A DNA stretch of 24,903 bases from a bacterium (lineage in GTDB: Bacteria > Coprothermobacterota > Coprothermobacteria > Coprothermobacterales > JAADFF01): assembly GCA_027063755.1 (NCBI GenBank), contig JAMORD010000142.1, positions 1-24,903 on the forward strand. Reading direction: 5' to 3'. A model generated the notes under the pieces. It did no database searches, was not told the DNA's origin, and saw nothing but the letters and a program-made list of their open reading frames with translations. The first letter of the stretch is position 1; each line of letters starts with the position of its first letter. This document shows positions 1 through 8,194 of this stretch, piece by piece. Both the position numbers and the translations under genes were made by a program.

Positions 1-1224
1 GGAGGGTTTTCTACACGTCTTGTTTTCATTTTGCTTGCAGGTGCTTTATACTGGTTGGCTTCATACTTTAGGAAAGAAACAGTGCCCGTTCTTGAGACAG
101 AGACGTCTGAAGGGGGCGAAATAGGGGCTGGGGCTGGTGTTACTGGAGTAGAGGGAGTAGCTCCAGGTGGTGCTCCTGAAGAGGCCCTTGGCACCATGGA
201 GAGCATGATGGCTTTAGTCGGGGTTGACCCGTTTGAGCTGGAATTTGGCTATGGACTTCTGCCACTCTTTGATATAGAACAGGGGGGAGATCTTCTTAGT
301 CGTATATCTTTACTCAGGAGAAATATTACCGGAGAAATTGGTTTTCCTGTGCCACCTGTTAGGGTACATGACAGTTATGTCTTAGGAGCGAATGAATATG
401 TGATAAAGGTTAGGGGGGTAGAGGAAGGTAAAGGCGAGGTGTATACCGATAGATTCTTAGCCATGGGACCACCTGATGATCTTAAACTCTTGCAGGGTAT
501 AGAAGTTGTAGAGCCGGTATTTGGATTACCGGCAAAATGGATACCTTCATCCGCCAAGTTTGAGGCCGAAGCTATGGGACTGACAATAGTAGATGCTTCA
601 ACAGTTATTCTTACACACTTAGGAGAGATTATTAGGCGAAAGCTATATGAGGTTGTGACCAGACAACAGGTTAAAGAACTCCTTGACTATCTTGCTGAAA
701 GGTATCAGGCTGTTGTTGATGATGTCCTTAATACAATGGGTATTGGTGAGGTAGAAAATATTATTCGTAGACTCTTGATGGAACAAGTGCCTTTGAAAGA
801 TATGATAGCAGTGCTGGAAACTGCCGTTGATGCCTATAAGGTTAATAGCTCCATGCCGTTTGTTATAGATTCTATCCGTGAGAGGATTAGGAAGCACATT
901 ATTGAACATATAAAGGCCGATGATGGTAATGTGCATATTATTGTTCTTGATCCCAATCTTGAGAAAATGCTTGCCCCTGTTCTCACCAATGAAAATGCCT
1001 CTTTTCCACCTGGTACTATCATGCGAGTGGTAAAAAATCTCAAAGATGCCGTTAATGATCAACTTGAAAACGGTTTTCCGCCTGTGTTTTCTGTATCTCC
1101 CAGTATTAGATATTACTTTTTTGATTTTGTTAACACATATGTATCCCAAAGTGCCTTTGTTGTCTCTTATAATGAAATAAGAGATGCTAAGTTTGTACAA
1201 GATAAGGTGGTGAAGCTCTCCTGA
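1..1224 (+). CDS. flhA: Flagellar export gate protein FlhA, 3' portion
   Basis: FlhA is the large membrane and cytoplasmic subunit of the flagellar type III export gate, docking substrate-chaperone complexes. The reading frame is open from base 1, so the 5' end is outside the window and 407 C-terminal residues are seen; a TTG at 31 is internal. Residues 1-23 are the end of the last membrane helix (RLVFILLAGALYWLASYF). A Gly/Ala/Glu-rich linker follows to about residue 60, then the cytoplasmic domain. The stretch GLTIVDASTVILTHLGEIIRR matches the conserved FlhA segment normally written VDPATVIATHLSEVIKR. The stop TGA overlaps the apparent CTG start of flhF. FlhA is usually near 690 residues, so roughly 280 are missing upstream. 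Family assignment is secure. Confidence 0.95.
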   Translation, partial: GGFSTRLVFILLAGALYWLASYFRKETVPVLETETSEGGEIGAGAGVTGVEGVAPGGAPEEALGTMESMMALVGVDPFELEFGYGLLPLFDIEQGGDLLSRISLLRRNITGEIGFPVPPVRVHDSYVLGANEYVIKVRGVEEGKGEVYTDRFLAMGPPDDLKLLQGIEVVEPVFGLPAKWIPSSAKFEAEAMGLTIVDASTVILTHLGEIIRRKLYEVVTRQQVKELLDYLAERYQAVVDDVLNTMGIGEVENIIRRLLMEQVPLKDMIAVLETAVDAYKVNSSMPFVIDSIRERIRKHIIEHIKADDGNVHIIVLDPNLEKMLAPVLTNENASFPPGTIMRVVKNLKDAVNDQLENGFPPVFSVSPSIRYYFFDFVNTYVSQSAFVVSYNEIRDAKFVQDKVVKLS

Positions 1225-2303
1225 TTATAAAAGTTTTTAGGGGAACAGATGTCAATAGGGTTTTAGAACGTATCAGGCAAGAGTGGGGTAATGATGCTAT
1301 TGTTATTGATGTGAAATACAAGAGAAAATATCTATTTTTTGGGGAAAAATATGTAGAAGTTACCGCAGCCAGAGATGAGTATGGCATGTTAGGAGAAAAT
1401 GTAAAAAATCGTATGTCTGAAAGTGAGAAATTACCAGTGGAAGATCTATTAAGGGAGATAAAAGAAAATAAAGAGTTAATGTTAAAGGTGCTAAAGGCAC
1501 TGAGTGAGACCTCTTCCGGTAAATCTGAGAATGGTGTAGAAAGGTTTTTTATGGATTTAGGTTTTTCACGTGAGTTTTCATTGCTTGTAAGTGAGAATAT
1601 GCCTCTCCAGGCTGCTGGTGATGAAGAGGCCATGAAGAGTTTCCTTAAGCGCTACATCAAGAAAAATGTGCATGTTAAGCCTTTTGATAAATATCGCACA
1701 GATCTACTTCCAAGAGTTGTGTCTCTCGTGGGATCAACTGGTATAGGTAAAACAACAACCCTTGCTAAGATAGCATCTATTTTGCATCTTTACAAGCGTA
1801 AAAACATAGCTCTGTTTTCTATAGATACCTATCGTATTGGTGCGATAGAACAGCTGGAGGAATATGCAAAGATTCTTAGAGTGCCATTTGAAGTTATTCG
1901 CAATCCTGAAGAAGTGGCTTCGGCTTTATCAAGACACTCTTCTTCCGATTATATACTTGTGGATACGATAGGAAGAAGTCCTAAGGATAGCTTAGAAATA
2001 GTAAAACTGGCGTCGTACTTATCCGCTTTTCCGTCGTCTATTGTATTTTTGACACTGGCGGCTAATATGAAGCTTGTTGATATGCTATCGGCTTATGAGC
2101 GGTTTTCTTCACAGATAAAAATATCAGGTGTAATACTGACAAAGCTTGATGAGACTGATGATATAGCACCGGCACTTGAGTTTTTAATGAGAACGGGAAT
2201 ACCGCTGGTTTATATAACAACAGGTCAGAATGTGCCAAATGATATTATGGAGCCCAATGTAGAATACTTAATAGAGAGGTTGAATATCAATGGATCAAGC
2301 TAA
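1221..2303 (+). CDS. flhF: Flagellar biosynthesis SRP-like GTPase FlhF
   Basis: FlhF is an SRP-family GTPase that sets the place and number of flagella, working with FlhG. GTPase motifs are clear: GSTGIGKTTT (about residue 171), DTYRIGAIEQL, DTIGR and TKLD. The first conventional start is GTG at 1311, but that would remove 30 residues (IIKVFRGTDVNRVLERIR... onward) that match the family's N-terminus, which typically reads MKIKxFxxxxxxxAL. No ATG, GTG or TTG exists upstream in this frame before the stop at 1203. A strong ribosome site (AAGGTGGTGA, 1204-1213) is placed for CTG at 1221, which overlaps the flhA stop as CTGA. I therefore start at CTG 1221 (360 aa); ATT at 1224 is an alternative. 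The 3' end overlaps flhG by 14 nt. Confidence 0.9.
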   Translation: MIIKVFRGTDVNRVLERIRQEWGNDAIVIDVKYKRKYLFFGEKYVEVTAARDEYGMLGENVKNRMSESEKLPVEDLLREIKENKELMLKVLKALSETSSGKSENGVERFFMDLGFSREFSLLVSENMPLQAAGDEEAMKSFLKRYIKKNVHVKPFDKYRTDLLPRVVSLVGSTGIGKTTTLAKIASILHLYKRKNIALFSIDTYRIGAIEQLEEYAKILRVPFEVIRNPEEVASALSRHSSSDYILVDTIGRSPKDSLEIVKLASYLSAFPSSIVFLTLAANMKLVDMLSAYERFSSQIKISGVILTKLDETDDIAPALEFLMRTGIPLVYITTGQNVPNDIMEPNVEYLIERLNINGSS

Positions 2304-3156
2304 GGTATTGAAGCAGCTGGCTGAAGGCGGATTGGTGACAGAAGACGAAAAAAACACCCGGTTTATTACAATTACATCGGGTAAAGGTGGGGTTGGTAAG
2401 ACAAACTTTGCCCTAAATCTATCCATTGCGTTGTCTAAATTTGGCAAGCGTGTACTTCTGGCCGACGCTGACATTGGTCTTGCTAATGTGAATATTCTTC
2501 TTGGTACCTCCCATCCGCTGACGATATACGACATAATCGTTAAGGGAATAGATTGGAGAGAAGTGGTATACCCATTTGACGATAATTTCTTCATATTGCC
2601 AGGTTGTTCTGGTATAGAAGAAGTACTCAATCTTACAGAGACACAGCTTCAGATGCTTGTTAAAGTTCTTGATAATATGAGTAAGATGTTTGATTTTGTT
2701 ATTGTTGATACAGGGGCAGGTATAACACATTCATTAATAGCATTTGCCCTTGCATCGCCAGAGCTGATACTTGTTACAACTCCCGAACCTTCTGCCTTGG
2801 CCGATGCATATGCCACATTAAAAGTACTTACTCAAAAGGGATACGATGGAAAGATATGGACTGTTGTCAATATGGTTAGAGATGTAGCAGAGGGGGATAA
2901 GGCTTTTATCGCTTTGTCTACTCTTGTGAAACGATTCTTTGATAGGGAAATAGATCATCTTGTTAATATTCCTGATGATCCAGATGTGCATACGGCTGTG
3001 TCATTACAAAAACCTATTCTTGTTCATAAACCTAACTCAAAGTTTTCAACATCTGTTATGACGGCTGCACGAAAGTTGCTTGGTGTTTATACCCCGGAAA
3101 ATAAACATATTTCGTTCTGGGATAGAATAGTGAAAACATTAACTCGCAGGTGGTGA
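2290..3156 (+). CDS. flhG: MinD/ParA-type ATPase FlhG (FleN/YlxH)
   Basis: FlhG is a membrane-cycling MinD-like ATPase that limits flagellar number and stimulates the FlhF GTPase. The protein has 288 residues. The N-terminus begins MDQAKVLKQL, which carries the DQAxxL element known in FlhG as the FlhF-activating peptide. A deviant Walker A follows (SGKGGVGKT, about residues 30-38), then DADIGLANVNILLG and DTGAGI, the MinD switch motifs. The C-terminus ends in a basic/aromatic stretch (WDRIVKTLTRRW) that could be the amphipathic membrane-targeting helix; that last point is inference. It overlaps flhF by 14 nt, so the pair is probably translationally coupled. Confidence 0.94.
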   Translation: MDQAKVLKQLAEGGLVTEDEKNTRFITITSGKGGVGKTNFALNLSIALSKFGKRVLLADADIGLANVNILLGTSHPLTIYDIIVKGIDWREVVYPFDDNFFILPGCSGIEEVLNLTETQLQMLVKVLDNMSKMFDFVIVDTGAGITHSLIAFALASPELILVTTPEPSALADAYATLKVLTQKGYDGKIWTVVNMVRDVAEGDKAFIALSTLVKRFFDREIDHLVNIPDDPDVHTAVSLQKPILVHKPNSKFSTSVMTAARKLLGVYTPENKHISFWDRIVKTLTRRW

Positions 3157-3161
3157 TATCA

Positions 3162-3893
3162 TTGCCCAGCAAAATTGTTCTTCCAGAAGTAGGGTCTAAG
3201 GTATGGATAGAGGTTAAAGAGGGAGGGGATCTGCAGTCTTACACTTCTCGTGTTGAAGATATTAGGGGGGATCGTATTGTATTGGCGGCTCCTATGTACA
3301 AAGGTACTTTGGTGAAAATCAATAGTGGGAAAGTTAATGTCCGCTTTGTACACAAGGATGCCCTTTATGTGTTTGAAAGCGATGTTCTTGAGCAAAGAGC
3401 TATGCCTATCCCTTCCCTTATAGTCAGAGTTCCTAAAGAGGTGAAGAGAGAGCAAAGAAGAGAGTATGTTCGCGTACCATGGCTTATCATGGCCAAGTTT
3501 TTAGTGTTAAGCGAGGATGAGATAAATGTTCAATATAGAGATTATCCCAAGCTGTGGGAGGAAAAACTCTTTGATATCTTTGATGGGGTTATTAAGGATA
3601 TATCAGGTGGAGGTATTCGTTTCAATATTTCTATGAACTGGGTAAAACAATATGATATTAGGGTTGGTAGATATATGCTTGTGAAATTTTCGCTAGAGTA
3701 TGATTTGCTGGGGAATCACTATGAACGAGAGTTTATAGAGAAGATAAAAATTGTTAGAGATATACCTATACTCAGTAAGCTCAATGCAGAGTTTGGAGCT
3801 ACATTTATTGATATTCCTGATAGAGATAGAGACTTTATTATTAAAGCTGTTTTACAACGTCAGCGTGAGCTTATTAAGAAGGGGGTGCTTTAA
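3162..3893 (+). CDS. YcgR-type flagellar brake / PilZ domain protein
   Basis: This is a 243-residue c-di-GMP receptor of the YcgR/YpfA type: an N-terminal YcgR-like beta-barrel (about 1-95) and a C-terminal PilZ domain. The two PilZ signatures are present: RxxxR in QRREYVRVPW (about residues 100-105) and DxSxxG in KDISGGGIRF (about 146-151). In related flagellar operons such proteins slow or bias the motor when c-di-GMP is high. A GTG at 3150 is in frame, but the bases there (AGGTGGTGA, 3148-3156) form the ribosome site itself, so TTG at 3162 is the better start. The gene lies 5 nt after flhG and its stop touches the cheB start. A diguanylate cyclase at 18626 could supply its ligand, which is inference. 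Confidence 0.88.
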   Translation: MPSKIVLPEVGSKVWIEVKEGGDLQSYTSRVEDIRGDRIVLAAPMYKGTLVKINSGKVNVRFVHKDALYVFESDVLEQRAMPIPSLIVRVPKEVKREQRREYVRVPWLIMAKFLVLSEDEINVQYRDYPKLWEEKLFDIFDGVIKDISGGGIRFNISMNWVKQYDIRVGRYMLVKFSLEYDLLGNHYEREFIEKIKIVRDIPILSKLNAEFGATFIDIPDRDRDFIIKAVLQRQRELIKKGVL

Positions 3894-4940
3894 ATGCCTA
3901 TTCGTGTACTTGTAGTTGATGATTCGTTGCTAATAAGACGATTTGTCAAAGACATATTGTCTCGGGATCCAGAATTTGAAGTTATCGGAGAGGCTGCTGA
4001 TGGTGTAGAGGCCATAAATAAAATAATGGAGCTTTCTCCTGATGTTGTTATCCTTGATTTAGAGATGCCAAAGAAGAATGGCATAGAAGTGATTAGAGAA
4101 GTAATGGCCAAAAAGCCTACAAGGATTCTGGTATTTTCATCTCATACTAAGGAAGGAGCTGAGATTACCACAACAGCTCTTACCAGTGGTGCCATAGATT
4201 TTGTATTTAAACCCTCTTGGAGTCATATCGCTAGTAATATATCAGAATTTTCTAAGATGTTTATAGAAAAGGTTAAGCTTGTAGCCCGTTCTAAGATACC
4301 AACCCCTAAACCAGAGGTGGCTGAAACCCAGCCTACTGCACCAACGCCTTCCCGTCCAACGATTCGAAAAGAGAAGCTTGGTATTGTAGCCATTGCATCG
4401 TCTACAGGAGGTCCCAGGGCTCTTACTGCTGTTGTTCCCAAGCTTCCGGAGGATATGCCTGTTCCCGTTGTTATTGTTCAGCATATGCCAGCAGGTTTTA
4501 CAAAGTCTTTGGCAGAACGTCTTAATAGGCTATCAAAACTGACAGTCAAAGAAGGAGAAGACGGTGAACCAGTAAGAGCAGGCTATGTATACATTGCTCC
4601 TGGTGGCATTCATATGCGTGTCAGTGGTGGAAAGATAGAACTCTTTGATGGACCTCAGGTCAAGGGAGTTAAGCCTGCAGCTGATGTGCTGTTTGATAGT
4701 GTCGGAAGGGAATATAAGAAACAGACACTGGGAGTTGTACTTACCGGTATAGGTGATGATGGTACCGATGGGGCAAAGGTGATCAAGCAGTTTGGAGGTA
4801 AAATATTTGCAGAAAGTGAGGAAACTGCCCTTATCTATGGCATGCCTAAATCTGTTGTTAAGGCGGGGCTTGCCGATAAGGTTGTCCCCCTTCATCAGAT
4901 GGCCGATGAGATTGTGAAGGAGGTCAGAAAATGGATCTAA
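3894..4940 (+). CDS. cheB: Chemotaxis protein-glutamate methylesterase CheB
   Basis: CheB removes methyl groups from (and deamidates) chemoreceptors, opposing CheR. The 348 residues have the classic layout. The receiver domain (1-120) carries the acidic pair D9/D10 and phospho-acceptor D55 in VVILDLEMP. A Pro/Thr-rich linker covers about 134-155. The methylesterase domain follows with the catalytic triad context: Ser about 170 in IASSTGGPRAL, His about 196 in VVQHMPAGFT, and Asp near 289 in LTGIGDDGTDG. ATG at 3894 directly follows the previous stop and has AAGGGGGTG upstream. The 3' end overlaps cheR by 10 nt. No key residue appears to be missing. Confidence 0.97.
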   Translation: MPIRVLVVDDSLLIRRFVKDILSRDPEFEVIGEAADGVEAINKIMELSPDVVILDLEMPKKNGIEVIREVMAKKPTRILVFSSHTKEGAEITTTALTSGAIDFVFKPSWSHIASNISEFSKMFIEKVKLVARSKIPTPKPEVAETQPTAPTPSRPTIRKEKLGIVAIASSTGGPRALTAVVPKLPEDMPVPVVIVQHMPAGFTKSLAERLNRLSKLTVKEGEDGEPVRAGYVYIAPGGIHMRVSGGKIELFDGPQVKGVKPAADVLFDSVGREYKKQTLGVVLTGIGDDGTDGAKVIKQFGGKIFAESEETALIYGMPKSVVKAGLADKVVPLHQMADEIVKEVRKWI

Positions 4941-5713
4941 AGCAGTTTATTGCTGAGGTAGAAAGAAAATTAAAAATCAACCTGTCAGGCTATCGTGAAG
5001 ATCAAGTGAGAAGGCGTTTTGCCCTTTTTATGAAGCGTTATGGTATTAGTGACTATAGCGAACTTCTTGACAAAGTTCTCCATGATCCTAAGATCCAAAA
5101 GGATTTTATTGACAGATTAACCATTAATGTTTCTGAATTTTTCCGTAATCCAGATAAGTGGGAATATCTTAAGCGTACTTTAATTCCAGAGTTAATAAAA
5201 GAGAGTGGGAAATTAAAAGCATGGAGTGCTGGTTGTTCTGTAGGTTGCGAGCCCTATACCTTGGCACTTATCATGAAAGTTGATTTTCCACATGTGCCTG
5301 TAACTATTATTGCCACCGATATAGACGATGGTGCTTTGGCAAGAGCCCGTGAGGGTAGATACTTCAAGCGTGAGATGGTTAATGTTAAAGGAGAATATCT
5401 GAAATACTTTACTAAGATATCCGATGAAGAGTGGGTTATTTCACCTGAAATCAAACGCATGGTTACCTTTAGAAAACATAATCTTATAACAGATCCCCCT
5501 ATAGATAAAGGGTTTGACCTTGTTATGTGTCGCAATGTTGTTATTTATTTTGAAAGGGAGCATAAACAGAAAGTATGGGAGAAGTTGGCAAGTGCCCTTA
5601 GAGTAGGAGGTTATCTTTTCGTTGGTGGTAGTGAAATTATATTTGGCACAGCCAAGATGGGGCTGAAACTTCATAAGCCAGGTTTTTATAAGAAGATAGA
5701 AGAGAAAGTATAG
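4931..5713 (+). CDS. cheR: Chemotaxis receptor methyltransferase CheR
   Basis: CheR transfers methyl groups from S-adenosylmethionine to receptor glutamates. The protein has 260 residues: an alpha-helical CheR_N domain (about 1-75) then the SAM-dependent methyltransferase domain. Conserved pieces are INVSEFFRNPDKWEYL, the SAM loop WSAGCSVGCEPYTLA (about residues 98-112), the ATDIDDGAL acidic motif and VMCRNVVIYFE. The usual SAM-loop wording is (S/T)xGEEPY; here it is VGCEPY, with Cys in place of the first Glu. AAGGAGGTCAG precedes ATG 4931. It is the last gene of the flagellar/chemotaxis block and is followed by a terminator. Confidence 0.96.
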   Translation: MDLKQFIAEVERKLKINLSGYREDQVRRRFALFMKRYGISDYSELLDKVLHDPKIQKDFIDRLTINVSEFFRNPDKWEYLKRTLIPELIKESGKLKAWSAGCSVGCEPYTLALIMKVDFPHVPVTIIATDIDDGALARAREGRYFKREMVNVKGEYLKYFTKISDEEWVISPEIKRMVTFRKHNLITDPPIDKGFDLVMCRNVVIYFEREHKQKVWEKLASALRVGGYLFVGGSEIIFGTAKMGLKLHKPGFYKKIEEKV

Positions 5714-5744
5714 ATATTTTGTTTTTAATGGCTTTAAAAGATGA

Positions 5745-5768
5745 AGAGGGGAAAATCCCCTCTTTTTT
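5745..5768 (+). terminator. Intrinsic terminator after cheR
   Basis: A 7-bp perfect stem AGAGGGG/CCCCTCT (5745-5751 and 5757-5763) with loop AAAAT is followed by a run of T. It lies 31 nt after the cheR stop and 54 nt from the 3' end of the convergent PBP gene. A-rich bases upstream also make it usable from the minus strand, so it may serve both. Confidence 0.9.
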
Positions 5769-5791
5769 ATTGTCTGCTATCTTTCAGAAGT

Positions 5792-5820
5792 ATTTGCCCG
5801 CATATAATTTGCCCGCATAT
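5792..5820. repeat. Two tandem copies of a 14-base word
   Basis: ATTTGCCCGCATAT occurs at 5792-5805 and again at 5807-5820, one base apart, directly beside the stop codon of the PBP gene. It looks like a local slippage duplication; no function is visible. Confidence 0.7.
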
Positions 5821-5821
5821 A

Positions 5822-8140
5822 TTAAGGAGTTGTTGCTGTTGTAGAAGTTGCTACTGTAGAAGTAGTTGTCGTTTCTGTAGATGTTGTTGGATTTGGTGGA
5901 GTTACTTGTTCTGTGGCAGATATATTACATACAAACGACATATTCTGTAACTGCTCGTAGGGAACCATAGCCGGTGTCATAATAGAATACTCATCACATT
6001 CGGGAAATGTGTAAGTACCAGCAAGGAAATCTACTCCTACCAAAATCCACGATGTGTCAGGAACGCATTTACCCTCTGGCTCTGTACCGATAAGATATAG
6101 GTCTTTTTCGCCGTTTTTATCTTTTTCTCCATAAGGTTTGCATCTTGCAATGGGTACTATATCGGCTTTTTCCTCTTTAACTTTGGGTATAGGAGAGCCG
6201 GGAAATAGATTTGTTGTTTCCAGCTTGCCCAGAAGAGTTCCCCATGTATATGCTGCAATTCCCGGTCCCATCATAAATGTACGAGCTTTGTATGGTAATT
6301 TCATGTCATATTTGTCAAGTCCTATGTAAACACTGGCAACGAAATCTCCACCAAAGCCTATAAACCATGCGTTTTTCTTTTCGTCTGTTGTTCCTGTTTT
6401 ACCTCCGAGTTCCCATTTTTTCTTATTAAGTCTTTTAGCATAGATCTTATGCTTAAACACATCTTCAAGAAGGTCAACGGCAAGATAGTGAGCGTCAGGT
6501 GATAATACCTGAGTAGTGTAGGGTTTAGATTGCCATATGATGTTTCCTTTACTGTCAACAACTTTGAGTAGGTATCTTGGTGTAACTGCCTTTCCCCCAT
6601 TGGCAAACGGTGCATATGCATAAGCCATTTCCAAAGGACTGAGATCTGTTGCACCTAAGAATGAAGAAAGATATGGTTGAATGCCTGTTTGTATACCCAT
6701 TAGCTGTGCTCTATATCTAAAGGCATTGAGTCCAAGTGCCATGCCTATCTGTACTGTTACGGGGTTAGAAGATTCTATAAGAGCTTCTCTCATAGATATC
6801 CAGCCCCAATATTTACCGTTAAATTCCTTAGGAGACCACTCGTCTTTCATGCCAGGTACCTTTAATTTAAGTGGTTTACTTTCCCAGTAATCTCCAAGCA
6901 TTGATATCTTATAGTCTAATGCAGTAGAATAAATAATCGGTTTAATAGAGGATCCTGTTTGTCGTTTAGCTATGGCCCTATTGAATTTCGTAGTGTTAAA
7001 GTCTTCTCCTCCAACCATTGCAAGAAGGTCACCTGTCTTAGGGTCTATTACCACAATAGCTCCTTGAGGTTGTGGTATCTTTTTATCTCCCACTTCATCG
7101 TATGGGATCTTACCATCAAGCCATTTATCTCTGAAATATTTTAGAGATTCTTTGAGCGATATGCTGGCAGATTCTTGAATGTTGACATTTAGTGTGGTGT
7201 AGATTTTTAAACCGCCCTTATATACTGTTTCTTCTCCAAACTTGTCTATCAGTTTAGGAATGACATATGTGAGGAAATAATTGACGGAAGGATCTTTGTA
7301 TTCTGCCAGTTGACTATATGGTTTTATTAGTGGGGGATTTTTCAGTGCCTCTTCGTATTGTTCTTTGGAGATGTATCCATATTCGTACATTTTTTGAAGA
7401 ACCACTTTGGCCCTTTCCCATGCGCCATCATAGTTGTAAAGAGGACACAGTGCAGAAGGACTGTTAATGATACCTGCCAGCATGGCAGCCTCTGAGATAG
7501 TAAGGCTTGCTGTATTTTTACCAAAGTATGTTAAGCTAGCACATCCAACACCATAGCAACCTGCTCCAAGATACACGGTGTTGAGGTACATTTCTAATAT
7601 CTCGTCTTTAGTATACCTTTGCTCTAATCGCACAGCAAGAATGGCTTCTTTTATCTTACGGGTTATGTGTTTTTCCATACCTAAATTGTATATAGTTCGT
7701 GCGAGCTGTTGAGTTATAGTACTAGCGCCTTGCTTGACACTACCGTATCTGAGATTGACATAGATAGCCCTGAGTAGACCTTTAATAGATACACCTGGGT
7801 GTTCGTAAAAATAATGATCTTCCACAGCTATAACGGCCTTTTTGAGATATGGAGACATCTTATCAAGGGGAACATACTTATTTTTACTTCCCAGAGTAAT
7901 GAGTTTCGTGCCGTTTCTATCGTAGATGACCGACGGTTTACCCACCTCAATCTGAAGGTTTTTGGGATCTGGAAGTTTTTTAGAGTACTCAGATATGATA
8001 TTGATAGCAATTGCAGATGCAGCAAGGACCAGTGTAAGTGATATGATAATAAACACTAAGATAAGAGAATGAACAATACTCCAGATTATATGCAAAATCT
8101 TTTTTAGTGTCTGATTTGTTTGTTTGTTTTTTCTACCCAT
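5822..8140 (-). CDS. mrcA: Class A penicillin-binding protein (PBP1A type)
   Basis: Bifunctional peptidoglycan synthase, 772 residues from ATG 8140. A basic cytoplasmic tail and one membrane helix (about 18-46) precede the GT51 glycosyltransferase domain, with catalytic Glu107 in AVEDHYFYEHPG and the QGASTITQQLAR and RKIKEAILAVRLE motifs. The transpeptidase domain follows with SxxK (SSIK, Ser about 397), SxN (ESSNPV) and KTG (GGKTGTTDEKKNAWF). After KTG comes a roughly 130-residue tail with four cysteines and a Thr/Ser-rich end. Two further cysteines lie in the GT domain (GAGCYGVGCASL). A GTG at 8176 would add 12 residues but has no ribosome site. ATG 8140 also lacks one, but sits 10 nt after an extended -10 box. 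It is the only gene in its transcription unit. Confidence 0.95.
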   Translation of the reverse strand: MGRKNKQTNQTLKKILHIIWSIVHSLILVFIIISLTLVLAASAIAINIISEYSKKLPDPKNLQIEVGKPSVIYDRNGTKLITLGSKNKYVPLDKMSPYLKKAVIAVEDHYFYEHPGVSIKGLLRAIYVNLRYGSVKQGASTITQQLARTIYNLGMEKHITRKIKEAILAVRLEQRYTKDEILEMYLNTVYLGAGCYGVGCASLTYFGKNTASLTISEAAMLAGIINSPSALCPLYNYDGAWERAKVVLQKMYEYGYISKEQYEEALKNPPLIKPYSQLAEYKDPSVNYFLTYVIPKLIDKFGEETVYKGGLKIYTTLNVNIQESASISLKESLKYFRDKWLDGKIPYDEVGDKKIPQPQGAIVVIDPKTGDLLAMVGGEDFNTTKFNRAIAKRQTGSSIKPIIYSTALDYKISMLGDYWESKPLKLKVPGMKDEWSPKEFNGKYWGWISMREALIESSNPVTVQIGMALGLNAFRYRAQLMGIQTGIQPYLSSFLGATDLSPLEMAYAYAPFANGGKAVTPRYLLKVVDSKGNIIWQSKPYTTQVLSPDAHYLAVDLLEDVFKHKIYAKRLNKKKWELGGKTGTTDEKKNAWFIGFGGDFVASVYIGLDKYDMKLPYKARTFMMGPGIAAYTWGTLLGKLETTNLFPGSPIPKVKEEKADIVPIARCKPYGEKDKNGEKDLYLIGTEPEGKCVPDTSWILVGVDFLAGTYTFPECDEYSIMTPAMVPYEQLQNMSFVCNISATEQVTPPNPTTSTETTTTSTVATSTTATTP

Positions 8141-8150
8141 AGCAGTTAAA

Positions 8151-8159
8151 ATTATAGCA
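8151..8159 (-). promoter_or_regulatory. Extended -10 promoter of the PBP gene
   Basis: Read on the minus strand this is TGCTATAAT, a perfect extended -10 element (TGnTATAAT). No good -35 is seen at 16-18 nt, which extended -10 promoters can tolerate. The predicted start of transcription falls 2-5 nt before ATG 8140, leaving no room for a ribosome-binding site. Confidence 0.65.
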
Positions 8160-8194
8160 TATAGTATTACTTGCACTATCGGAGGTGAATTGGT

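Noticed and set aside
643-1200. Long minus-strand open frame (185 codons) opposite flhA
   Set aside because: Wholly antisense to a conserved FlhA domain, no ribosome site, and an Ile/Asn/His-rich product typical of antisense reading in AT-rich DNA.
5792-5820. Tandem repeat as a possible CRISPR or attachment site
   Set aside because: Only two copies of 14 bases with a one-base spacer, and no flanking mobile gene. A slippage duplication is enough.
8161-8179. Inverted repeat ATAGT/ACTAT between the PBP gene and tyrS as a T-box or regulator site
   Set aside because: Only 5 bp per arm and the leader of tyrS is far too short for a T-box; no specifier or antiterminator is present.
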